Source of the DNA: Xenia sp. Carnegie-2017
Taxonomy: Eukaryota > Cnidaria > Anthozoa > Malacalcyonacea > Xeniidae
Reading direction: 5' to 3'
Length of the DNA: 64,000 nucleotides
NCBI RefSeq assembly: GCF_021976095.1
Contig: NW_025813487.1
Location: forward strand, 6,230,451 to 6,294,450
This document shows, one piece after another, positions 30,465 to 41,388 of the stretch. Every line of letters starts with the position of its first letter. Within the stretch, counting starts at the first letter, position 1. Below the pieces are notes generated by a model, which was not told where the DNA came from, ran no database searches, and worked only from the letters and a program-made list of their open reading frames with translations. The position numbers and the translations under genes were made by a program.

Positions 30465-33304
30465 GTTATTTCATTAGCAAATCAACACATATCAACAAAC
30501 AAGTTTTATCATATCAAAAGTTCAAAATATGTTGATGTACATAACTAAGTGATGAAAACCCTCTACAACGATCATTTTAAGATTAAACGATGACAAAAAT
30601 AACTTCCGAACAAGGGCAAATCATGTTAATCACAGTGATTTAATGTTTTGCTTCACTTATATTCATATATTTCGTATATATTTCCAATAAAATGTTTGAA
30701 ATCTAATTTGACTATCTCGTTTATGTTGGCTGTATTTTATGGTTTGACAATAACCATGTTTAAATGCTTCTCAAGAATAACAAAGCAAACTAGTTTTAAG
30801 GTCGAATCATACCTACATTAGTCAAAGTCTTAAGTAAATATTAAATGAAAGACTGTCTTTGTTCTACTTAGATAGATACGTAAATTAAAATTAAATCGAG
30901 TCGCCATCTAAGGATGCAAAATCTTTATCTTACCGTTTTATTAGATGGAAGGAATATTTCTTGATATCATGATCATATATCGCCAGAAAAATATCTCCAA
31001 CTTACGTTGACGTGGATATATTTGGTAACATAAAGAATTTTAAATATTTCTCACAGTCACAGCAGGCTGCCGCTTCCTTATTTACGTGCAATGTGTGTTA
31101 CGCGCGCGATCTTGCGTGACTTCCACGTGTGTATGGTCAAAGGTCTTATACTTTGAGCAACTCTTAAAACAAAATATGACCAACCGTTAACTCAAACACT
31201 TTCATCAAACCGTTCATTAAAATATCTCATATGTAAATAGTAAAACACGAAAAAATAGGGCTCAATAATAACGAATTACTTTACTACATTTTTACAATGC
31301 TTATGAAAAACGAAAATGTTTTTAAAGTTTGTCATAGCAAATGTTTTTCAATACCTGTTCTGGGCCTTTCAAATCTTATGCTAGGTTTTTCGTTACCTAT
31401 ATCACAAGTGCTAATTAGCAGGCCGTCATGAATATGAGTGTAATTTTAAAATGAGAATCTGAAAATTTTTATTGTCAATTGTTTTTCGATCTTCTTTTTG
31501 GTGGGGACCGGTTAAGTTAGGAAGTCGGGGTGTGCAATGACGACGAACCCATACGTGCAAGACCGGTAATTGTTTTTCGATCTTGTCAATTCCTTGGAGA
31601 AGATGGCAAAATTCATTTTATTTCATGGAAATAATGAAAAAACCCATGAAAGGGGTATGACCACCTTTAAGAGCATAGCTATAAATGGTATTGTAGCATC
31701 TTTGTTGTGTCAGCTGTAGTCTGTATATTCAATGTATTACGCAATTTTCAGTCATAAGCAAAACATTATAAATGTAAATTTAAATGCATTTCATACAAAG
31801 GCAGATATTTGCGCAACTTAGAATTTCACTGTCCTATATCCAAGATGGAATCACCATTGTGTAGTATATGAGTGTGGAGACTGACAAAACTTCAGAATGT
31901 TAACATTATGCCAGTACTAACGAAAAGCGTTACAGTAAAAGCGCAGTTTTTTTGCATTAATGAACATTCTACAACATTTGGTGTTTATAGCAATTTCATT
32001 ATAGCTGCTATTTCAAGCCTTTACAGTTCGTAGAAAAGTAATGCGTGCGCATTTAGATATTTCTTAGCACTGATAAAAAGTTTCTGAAAATAATGAAACA
32101 TAAAATCAGCGTTGATGTTACACATCCCACGGAAAGTTTTTATTACTGACACGGACTTACTCATTTATACAAACTTTTGCCACACACCACAATACTGCAA
32201 AGTTTCCGTGTAACCTTTGTACTAAAAAGTAAGAGTTATTAAAATGATAACTCTAGCTGTAGGAGAGTAAATTTATTAAACAGCTAGTAAAGAAAAAATA
32301 GCAGACAGAAGCTTATTTTTAATCTTGTTACAACAAGTAAGGAAGGTAAGTCTGAACACTAATAAAAAAGACATTAATACGGCAATGTCGAACATGTTTT
32401 TCCGTATTTGTGAGCGGGATTTTGATTTTTTCATTTACATATACACACAATAAAAATTGTATGGACAAAATACGACAGTCATCATTTGGATAGTTGATTT
32501 ATTTATTACAATAAATTAAATAAGGTATATATATTGTCCCGGTGACTTCAATGTTTCCTTGCTGTATCTGAATACTGTCCGGTGTTGCTGGTTTACAGCC
32601 TGGATACAGCCTCGTATTGCTGGGCTTTATCTGTGTTCGGAATGTTATAAACTAAGTTGATGGCCAACACACTCATAAGTTTTGTTATGTTTTATTTATC
32701 ACTGTTTCACATCGACTAAAGACACAAAATTACTGTCCATCCCTAATGAATATAGTCTGTAATATACCCCTTACTCATGTGATGTTGCACTACTAATGAT
32801 TAACTATATGATTACGTAATACCCGAAAATGGCAGCTGAATTATGTTTGATTTTAGTATATAAGTACAGCATATAAAAATACAGCACGAATATCGTAGCA
32901 GCAGTCAAACTATCAACCATAAATGCTTCCTATAAATAAATATGATCATATAAGTCGATAAACGAAACATAACCTGTACTGAATACGCATCGGATCGCTC
33001 AAGCGCACAAAAGTTCCCTTATGAAAACATAAACATTATTAAGCGCGGAAAGCATGATCCTGATACTCATTCTTTAAGCGAACCCAGAAAAAAAATACGG
33101 AAATCGAAAATGGTTGTATTGTGCGAATAGACTTTTGAGGTAGGTTTTTGTAAATCGTTATTTGAAAATTTATTATGAATTGGAAAGTTTAAGTGTTCTA
33201 GGTAGCTCTACTAAAAATAATACACTTCTATGTTTACTAAAATTAGACTTTACCGATTTCCAAACCAAGTTTCTTCATAAAGATTGAATTTCTTTTTTTT
33301 AAAG
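30465..33304. repeat. Duplicated noncoding stretch, copy 2 (right part)
   Basis: Follows copy 1 from about 9,830 to 11,898, then, at about 32,818, continues with the equivalent of 15,509-15,993. A small local insertion at about 31,480-31,570 is bounded by direct repeats of ATTGTTTTTCGATCTT. The segment 33,040-33,096 is the surviving right arm of the fold-back repeat described at 15,446. No gene is supported. Confidence 0.55.
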
Positions 33305-33511
33305 AAAGCGACGGAATTAGCAGTAAATTTACTTAAAGAAAAACTGAAGGGGTCAGGAGGAGCTATAACGATTGACAAAAACGGAAATTTCGGTAAGGCA
33401 TTTTCTACTCATCTAATGTCTTGGTCTAGCATCAAAGATGATAAGTTGAAGGGTCGATTTGAGAAAGATGAAGAAGGAAAAGAAAAATTACTGTACAACG
33501 AAAGAGTTTGA
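33305..33511 (+). pseudogene. Stray last exon of asparaginase-like gene, copy 2
   Basis: Acceptor-like TTTTTTTAAAG, then KATELAVNLLKEKLKGSGGA and onward to LLYNERV and a normal stop, in line with 53,041-53,247. Unlike copy 1 the exon is open to its usual end. No upstream exons are recognised in the 2.8 kb before it, so it is probably not translated, although its intact frame leaves room for use as an alternative exon. Confidence 0.65.
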
Positions 33512-34190
33512 ATTAACTAGAAAATTACCATTACTATATGATTTAGGCTCATATTTCTTTAATGTATATATATACGTATCTTCACAATTATGTACACGTT
33601 AACTCTACTACAAGTAGGACACATCATATTTTCCTTCATTGTTTTAAAAACTTTAACTTTTTTACTGAAAAATATAATGCTACCTTTCCTTCAAGGTTGT
33701 TGTATTTTTTAATGCGTAAAAATTGACAAGATTCTACGTTTACACGGTGTAGTTGTAGCTGATGATATCATGATGCTAGTTATTCTTCAGATTTTAATAT
33801 ACATTATACGTTGTCTTCCTGAAAAAGTGACTCCAAAGTGACATATTAACCTATTGTGATAATTTCGATCATAATGTTAATCCTACTGATTCATTCCTGT
33901 GCATGTTTTGATATTGTCTTAAATTCCTTGGAGCAAAAAACAACTTTTGTGCTTGCAACGAAGATATGTATTATAGTGAGGCAAATATCTGGCAAGAATT
34001 TATGCAAATTATCAAAGTACGTGAGAAGATCTACTTTATGACAGTCTTCTTTTTCATTCGCCCTTTGTTTTTAAAAATATGGCTTGTCCTGAAGCCCAGT
34101 TATTATTGGACAAGAGGGAAGTTATCGCAACGAGGTACATGTACGTTGTAGAGTAAAAAAAAGGAAAAGCGTTCATTGGAAAAAATACGC
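33512..34190 (+). repeat. Downstream flank of asparaginase-like gene, duplicated copy 2
   Basis: Aligns with 16,201-16,880. Similarity to copy 1 ends near 34,190, the right limit of the tandem block. Frames within it are not conserved. Confidence 0.6.
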
Positions 34191-35788
34191 GAAACACAAG
34201 CCTTCACTTAATTCCCGCGTGTATGGATCAGGCATCCAAAGGCAGACACCATGAAGAAATTAATAAATGCACATTACTTAAGAAGTAAAAGATATTTACT
34301 ATGTTTTTTGCACGCTTATTCAAAACCATGGAGACCTTTGGGAGAACTCGAGAGCAGATCAATGGTTGCACATGCTCGAGAGTTCTCACAAACGTCTCCT
34401 ATTTTTGCATAAGCCAGTGCAAACACGAGACACATCTTTTACGTTTTTTATAAAATAACAATAATGCAAAAAAGATAAATTTAAAACAAACGCTTAATTT
34501 TTTTCCTAAAATGCTTCATGATTGATTTGCAAACTCTCTTTAATTGATTTGATTGATGAAGAAAAATCGTTTGGCAAAGGCCAATGAAAACTCAGCTATC
34601 CCGTGAGACAATCAGCATGCGCATTTTATTGTTTTTATTTAGTAAATAACGAATGAAGACATGAAAAAAAATTGAGTTCAGCAACAGCATAGTAATGGCC
34701 GACATTAGTTTCATCGAGTAAATCTTAAATGTTTTTTCAAAAAGACAATGCGGCAATAGGATATTAAAGAATATATATTCAAAAATTGACACCTACGGGG
34801 AAACTGTAAATTGAAGGATTGTATGGAAAAATAAAATCACTTAAAAGGAGCCTCATTTTGCCCAAAATACTCTTTTCTTCCTGTGTTCTTCCACTTAGCT
34901 AGTGTTTGTAACAGAATCTTTCTTTTGGCAGATTTCATGACCATATATGGCAATAGAAGATCAGCAACTCAGTGTGTCATTTGCGCCAGCTGCATGTCAT
35001 TACTTCCTACGCCAAATTACTAACTTTGTCGTCTAGATGTTCTTAGTTTTCAATGAATCTACTTTTGTATGCATTTTTTAAAAACAGGCTAAAAAATTCA
35101 CTGGTCTGACCCGACGTAGGTATACAATGGGGGGATATGTTACTGTGTAGGGTAAAAGTAAGGGAGAACAAGGAAAATCATCGTTGGGAGTGGTAAGGAA
35201 AAAATAAAGTTTTGGTAGGTGAAATGTGCATACACAGAGTGGCAGCACTGCTCACGATGCTACATAATTTTCTATTCGCCCCAGTCCTTGTAAAGTGCAA
35301 GCAATAACAGCGATAGCTCAAGTATTTCGTAAGGAAAAGAGAATTTTTATGGATAACAAAGTAGAGATATTTCTTGTGCGTATTAATTTTTTCGTGTCCT
35401 TTTGTACGCGTATGGCCGTATGGACTGGAAGAGTATAAAGTCCAAATACGACCGAATATATGTTGCTGTTACAATAATACTAGAAAGAAACTTTTCTCAC
35501 TATGATAAGGCATGCCTCGCTGAAGCTTAAACATGCCTTGCTGAAGATATATTATATTTTCTGGAGGATTACTTATTGAAAACATAACTTGTATCACTAT
35601 GTTTCATTAATTTTTGAAAAATTGTATGAGCTTTGTAGTCAAAGCGGAGCGCATTGGATTTAAATATTCACACGACAACTTAACGTATCACATAAATTTT
35701 CATACTACTACCACAGCAGAGTAAAGTTGCTCCGGAATGAACGCAACTCCAGACGATCTCTCTGTTCTGTACAGGATGGCCGGGTAAC
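34191..35788. other. Stretch without recognised gene; one hairpin
   Basis: 34,191-34,620 loosely resembles 37,010-37,360 (shared GATTTGCAAACTCTCTTTAA-type words), an older duplication. At 34,329-34,408 an inverted repeat (GGAGACCTTTGGGAGAACTC and TCGAGAGTTCTCACAAACGT then CTCC) is absent from the 37-kb relative and may be a small insertion. No gene is supported from 34.6 to 35.8 kb. Confidence 0.45.
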
Positions 35789-36136
35789 ATGGTTCTTGTA
35801 CTTGATAAAATATCAGAAGAGGATCACTCCTTTGGTGTAACAATATTCAATCAGACAAAAGAATATTTCCCTAATCAAACTTTCAAAGAAGTATACGAGC
35901 CGCTACCCAATAATCCGATGGTTTTGAACTTTCCAGGTCAGCACAGAGAACCTGATTATAATCGTTAGTTATGGAGCAGCTTTTTCATAGATCTTTACAC
36001 AGATGACAAGGTGATGGCTTGGTTGGATAGTGATTCGCCATTTATTCTCCCAGTTACCATGTCAACCATAATGATGCCATTTGGTAAACCATGGAACTAT
36101 AATAGATGGAAGGCTACATGTAATAGAAAAGCTTAA
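35789..36136 (+). pseudogene. Glycosyltransferase-like exon fragment
   Basis: After an acceptor-like CTGTACAG the frame reads MVLVLDKISEEDHSFG, then YEPLPNNPMVLNFPGQHREP and, past one in-frame TAG where glutamine would be expected (R-stop-LWSS), FFIDLYTDDKVMAWLDSDSP followed by FILPVT. The pattern LWSSFF.DLYTDD...AWLDSD.PF is of the type seen around the DxD of nucleotide-sugar transferase-like proteins, but I cannot name the family with certainty. No other exons are seen, and ribozyme-like retroelement sequence follows immediately. It is a broken or orphan exon. Confidence 0.4.
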
Positions 36137-36145
36137 TATTTTTTG

Positions 36146-36245
36146 AAGTCAAAAAATGACTCTGAAGATGACTACCGCTAAGGTTGTCGAAACGTCAGTC
36201 AACAAAAACAAAAACAGTCCTTCTTCAGTACTATACCAACCTGGA
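36146..36245 (+). ncRNA. Hammerhead-ribozyme-like motif (Penelope-type end)
   Basis: The core reads CTGAAGA (36,162-36,168), then a hairpin TGACTACCGCTAAGGTTGTC as stem II, then GAAACGTC (36,189-36,196). CTGANGA, stem II and GAAA are the invariant parts of hammerhead ribozymes. The upstream GAAGTC could supply an imperfect stem III and cleavage site. The following text (GTCAGTCAACAAAAACAAAA then CAGTCC) is typical of ends of Penelope-like elements. No RT remains next to it, so it is an isolated retroelement end. Confidence 0.45.
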
Positions 36246-37800
36246 CGATCTACATTTACAGACATGTATGTATACATTATACCGAAACAGGGTGTCACCA
36301 AACAAACCACGTTCCATATCTGAAATATTCAATGTGAAAGTGGAACGATCCAATCATTAGGTCCAACGAAGATAGGCTTGTGGAATAAATACTTAATTTA
36401 AATGGCAAAATATTTTAGCAGCTTTGCAGGTTTTTTTTGCAAAACGTTCATTTTAACAATTCTGTGATTGTGGATAAAAACTATCTTAATTTTCAAGCGG
36501 AGTACTTTAAATTGAGTAGATGGATTTTATGAGTGAAGAATCATTTAATACCATTTAAAATATGTGCTTTCTCATTTATACTCTCATTCAAGAGTACCAC
36601 CAAGGAGCCACTATTTTAGTATACGTAAAGGTTGACATTTGAATGACCAGAAACAAGCACGTAAAAACTTGCAAAAGAAAGGTAGAGATTTTGAAATTTT
36701 CAAAATTTCCTATTTCAGGATGGAAATTTTTGAAATATCGTTCCACCCAGAATAATGTTTTACTTCATTTTCTAAAAAAAATTTCAGAGTTTTTTTAATA
36801 GAAAGCACCCTGGATGTATATAAAAGACGACCTTTAGACATTAATTTATTGGGAAATTTTAATGCCTCACTATGTTAATTTTACTGGTGCATTATACTAA
36901 GCGTTATTTGCTGTTAAAAGTTATGGTTTATTTCCATGAGTCAATAAAACTTCGTGGATATGGCAAAAATATATTACACATGTATGTAGCAGACTGCACC
37001 CGTGGTTGACTTTAAGAAAAACATGCGAAAATAAGCTTTTGCTCAATTCCTAATTGTTAGGATCAGGCCATCCACACACAAAAACCATAAAGTAATAGAT
37101 TAATGCTAAGTACTTATGAGACCGAAGGTTGCACCAGATAGAGAAGTCAATAAACGTGTCTGAGGATAAGCCAGTAGGAACAAACAATAAACACCTTTTA
37201 TTTCTTTAATAAAACAAAAACAATAAACATATAAGATAAAGTAGACTTAAAATAAACATTTCAACTTTTCTTTTAACATGCATTAATAATTGATTTGCAA
37301 AGTCTCTTTAATTGATCGAGCACACAGTGCACGCGTGTTATTGTTGTTATTTTGTAATATGTTATCAACAAAAAAAAATATATTGAGTCCAGGAACAGAA
37401 TTGTAATAGCAGACATTAGATTCATCATCTATTTAATCTTCAATAATCATTTAAACTATCACTCTTCTAACAGCACCAAAAAATCAAAAATGCAACAAGA
37501 AACATAGTCATTGTGAACATGGCAGATGTTATACATTCATTCAAAACGTCAGTGCGGCAGCATAAAATCAAAGATTATATATTTAAAATTGACACTCAAG
37601 GTCACAGCAAACGTTTAAAACATGCATCATACAAGTCAGATGGCTTAGAAAGAGTTATTAAATTTTAGAGAGTTGTTAAGATTTTTTTCCGTCATTTTCA
37701 ATATTTCAACTCTATAATGTCTATAAAATTTGTCATTGAACCCAACTTAACTTAAACATCACTGGTAATTATAACAAACAGTATCATTATTAACAGTAGT
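36246..37800. repeat. Diverged duplicate of asparaginase downstream flank
   Basis: 36,300-36,600 resembles 53,660-53,980 (AATATTCAATGTGAAAGTGG then AACGATCCAATCATTAGGTCC, against AATATTCAATGTAAAAATGA). 37,590-37,780 resembles 53,985-54,160 (ATTGACACTCAAGGTCACAG against ATTGACAACACACGTCACAG). 37,010-37,360 resembles 34,191-34,620. No coding frame is supported. Confidence 0.5.
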
Positions 37801-37824
37801 GAAAGGCATTGGCTGCTGTGGCAT

Positions 37825-37862
37825 GCATTTCGTCAGACTACTCCTCAGGTGTCAACGTCTGC
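37825..37862 (-). ncRNA. Hammerhead-ribozyme-like motif of the Penelope-like element
   Basis: On the minus strand: GCAGAC, a short GTTGACAC hairpin, CTGAGGA, a short stem GTAGTCTGAC, then GAAATGC. GCA and TGC can pair as a short stem III. Minimal hammerheads with very short stems are known from Penelope-like element termini. It lies just downstream of the element's GIY-YIG region, in the expected orientation. Confidence 0.45.
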
Positions 37863-39860
37863 TAATTGAAAATTTACAACCTACTGATATTTATAATGCC
37901 AAGAAAGAGTGTACGTCATCTCCAAAAGGGGAGAAGACGCTTAAAACAGGGATAAATTAAAAACATAATCCTTTTGTCGGCAGAGGACGGCAACTTAATT
38001 GGTCAACTTAGTTGAAACAGCCTCCATGACACGTAACTAAAAGAATGAACGGCATATCTTAATGATTCTAAAATTTTCGTCTGAGATGGGAGTTGTTCAA
38101 GAGATCTTTACCTATCGCGGAGTCACATGAAACTAAATTTCTTTTCTTACAATCACGTTTTGGTTTTTGTCTTGAGGGGACCATTCCATTTCTGATTGAA
38201 GTTGGTACATGCTGTTTGATCCTATCACCCAACCTTTGAGACATTCTACCTACATAGCGACCATCACACTCACATTTATATTCATAAATTACATTGCTCA
38301 AAAGTTGTGCCGGTAGAGATTGTTTTAGGGTGAGTGGTAGAATAGTTCTTTTCGAAAACAGAAAGATAACATTGCTCGCAAAAAAAAAATTCTCCGTACG
38401 ATTCTTAGTTCCCATTTCAATATCAATATCATCAGAGGCCTTACCCATCCATGGAAGTTTGATAAACACAGGGTTTTTAGTTGGTCGAAAAGGCCTATTC
38501 TGCTCATATTTTGTGGATGAGAAAAGTTTGTCAAGCATTTTTTCCGGATATCCATTTGAGCGAAATATCTTTTTCAATGAGTTGATATCGCCCTCAATGA
38601 ACTCCTCTTATGACGGTCTAAGTGTTAAACACTTTACTAAAGAAATCTTTTCTGAAGAAGGGTGAAGAGAACAGAGTTTATGTAAAATTAATTGGAGATT
38701 TTTGTCATTACAAAAAAGGAAAAAGGTGTCGTTAACGTAACGTTTGTACCACAGCAATTCTGGAGGCCCAGAAGAGGCAAACATCTTACACTCATAATAG
38801 CCTACGCAAATATTAGCAAGTACTGGTCCAAGAGGAGAATCCATAGCCACCCCATCAATTTGTTTGTACTTGATATCATTAAAACTAAACTCAAAGTATC
38901 TAGTGGCCGCTAACATTAATTCTCTAAAAGCCTCTTCGGACAAGTTTGGTAGAGCTATGTCCGAGTGAAAAAGATTATCAACACAGATTTCGATGGTTTC
39001 TTCTAAGGGAACATTTGTATAAAGATTGGTTACATCAAAAGAGCACATTGTCAGATTAGGATGAGTAGAAAGATCTATTTGTTTGAGTTGATTAGTAAAA
39101 GTAAATGAGTCTTTAAAAGTGTGCATTGAGAACTTCTCTAAAGCAGGTGAAAATACAACTGACAGTTGTTTAGTTAACTTATGATGAGCTGAGTTAATCA
39201 TGGCAAGAATTGGTCGGAGTAGAGCTCCCTCTGTGGATTTTCGGTAATCTATACATACGTGGTCTTTTTGCACCGGTTGGGCGAACTAAATTACAAAAAT
39301 TCTCACTGATTTGATTTGACTTTCTTAATTCTAAGAGAAGTGTTTGTAATCTCCTTTCTATTCAAAAGGTTTTATCGCAATTTGGCAATTTGCCAAGCTT
39401 GCAAAATTTTTTCTCGTCTTATAAAATCATTAGCATTTTGCTATTATAGTCCTCCCTATCTCAAATCACTACACCAGAGCCTTTTTCTGGTTTACAAATT
39501 ACAATATACTTATTCTTCTTCAAATTAAAAAGCGCAATCATATGTTCTTTCGTTAGAGAAAATTCTTTGGAATCAAACTTACACTCCGAATAAGTGTGCG
39601 TAAGGCTTGACAGTTTGCTCTTAAAGCCAGGCACTGCTTCGATACCAAACGTGGTTGAAACTTTCCTAACTGTGACCTAAATATTTCAAATTCTGAAAAT
39701 ATGTCCTCTGTTTTCAATTTACTAGGTGGAACTTCAAACTTTGGACCGCTAGACAAAACATCTATTTCAACCGGAGAAAGATGATATGATGAAAGATTTG
39801 TTACATGTGGTGCAGCAGAATCAATGTGACCATAACTTTTGCGTATCAAACATTTCAACC
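37825..39860 (-). mobile_element. Penelope-like element (RT + GIY-YIG), broken
   Basis: Minus-strand order: N-terminal region (39,553-39,858; VTNLSSYHLSPVEIDVLSSG), reverse transcriptase (38,608-39,273; MCSFDVTNLYTNVPLEETIE and DGVAMDSPLGPVLANICVGY), then linker and GIY-YIG endonuclease (38,068-38,577; YEYKCECDGRYVGRMSQRLG). RT followed by GIY-YIG is diagnostic of canonical Penelope-like elements. It is broken by several interruptions and no second copy or flanking pLTR was identified. It appears moderately old. Confidence 0.8.
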
Positions 39861-40590
39861 TATCGTCATTATTCCTCCGTTCAACAATTGTTTATAATAA
39901 CTTATTATATCAACTTTATATATTACTTTTACCATTCACTATGGTATTTTCTATCTTTAGATATATTTTCAGAAAGCAAAGTGTTTTTAGATAAAAGTTA
40001 TCATAGCAAGAATCAATCTTACCATCTAGACGAAGGGAAGTTTGAAGAAAACAATCCAATTTTAGTCTCAACATCAAGTTGCATCGAGCCATCGGCCATT
40101 TTACAAAGTGAATTTCTTCATTATAAAAATGAAAAATAAATATGTTATTTACCGTTTCGGTTGGTCCGTACTTTAAGAATTATGATGTAGGAACTGTCAG
40201 TAATGATAATACATAATGAAATACGAAAGAATGTTCTATGCAGTGCGGTGTTCAAAATTAAATGCAGATATGATCTTCGCACTTTGTTGGACAATTTAAG
40301 CAATCGTGCCGGTGCAGTACCAACAAAGTCACCTGAATTGAGTCACCTGAATTTTTCAGGCTCATGAGACGATTGCTTAAATTGTATAACAAAGTGCGAA
40401 GATCATATCTACATTTAACATAATAAGATAGTTGATTATAGACTTTGGTTAAAGCCCTTATGAACTAACATCCTATTTCTAATAATTATTCTCATTCTGT
40501 TCTGTTGCACTAAACATACTGCTTGGTTCTATATATTGATGTTATAATAAAATGGTTGCTTAAACATTTTAATTCTAATAACTTTTAGTG
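39861..40590. other. Spacer with a long imperfect palindrome
   Basis: No gene is supported. The arms 40,261-40,307 (AATGCAGATATGATCTTCGC and onward) and 40,369-40,415 are reverse complements with few mismatches, around a 61-bp loop that holds a direct repeat TCACCTGAATT. It may be a terminal structure of the neighbouring Penelope-like element or a separate MITE. Confidence 0.5.
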
Positions 40591-40945
40591 CACTGTTATT
40601 TTTGAGGTGTTGAACTAGCACTTTCTCTAGTGCTAAACTGACACCCACCGGTGGTGTTAAATAAAAGGTGTTATTATAACACCAATATTGGTGTTGATTT
40701 AACAACATATGACCTTAAACATATTGTAGCGTGTCAAATTTACACCTCAACACTTTAACACCTAATTAATAGTGCTGAAATAGCACCTTGTTCTGCCACA
40801 AAGGTGCTAAAGTAACACTGTTTTTTGGTGTTAAGTGGTTGGTGTTAAATTAACACCATTAGCAAGAGTTACAATAATTTATAAAGGGCGTTATTTCTGC
40901 ACCACTCTCCTTGTAAAATCATGGGTGTCAAAATAACACTTATTT
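40591..40945. repeat. Left subterminal repeats of the CACTA-like element
   Basis: More than a dozen copies of GGTGTTA, TTAACACC, TAACACC, AGTGCT or AGCAC words in direct and inverted orientation, for example GGTGTTATTATAACACC and GGTGTTAAATTAACACC, which are local palindromes. In CACTA elements such clusters are transposase-binding sites. Confidence 0.65.
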
Positions 40946-41388
40946 TAACTGTTTTTAACTTATTTTTATACTTATATCAAACTGCAGCTGTTTTCGTTCT
41001 GACACGGATAACAGAACAGTTGACTTATGCGTTCATTTAAACAGTTTAAAACTTCGTAAAAAATAGCGGCAATACATATGTTATATTAACCAAAGCTGGA
41101 TTAAGCATGGATTTTATAGGGGGAACCTTGGCTTTGTGAGTTCTTTAAAACCTAAAAGTAATAAGAAATACCGTTTTGGCACACCTAAATGTAACCGTGT
41201 TGACCAGAACATAGATGGGTGAGCACCCCTGTGCACCTGCCCCCCCCTATAAATCATTCACTGATAATAAGTACACAGGTTAAACAGTAAATAGAATAAT
41301 TTATACCAAAGATAATCAGCTTTTTTGAAAGGCCATAATATATACATTACGATAATGCATGAATATGCTGTGTTCAGGAAAGTAAAAT

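Noticed and set aside
38294-38665. 123-codon plus-strand frame in the Penelope-like element
   Set aside because: Antisense shadow of the RT/GIY-YIG linker.
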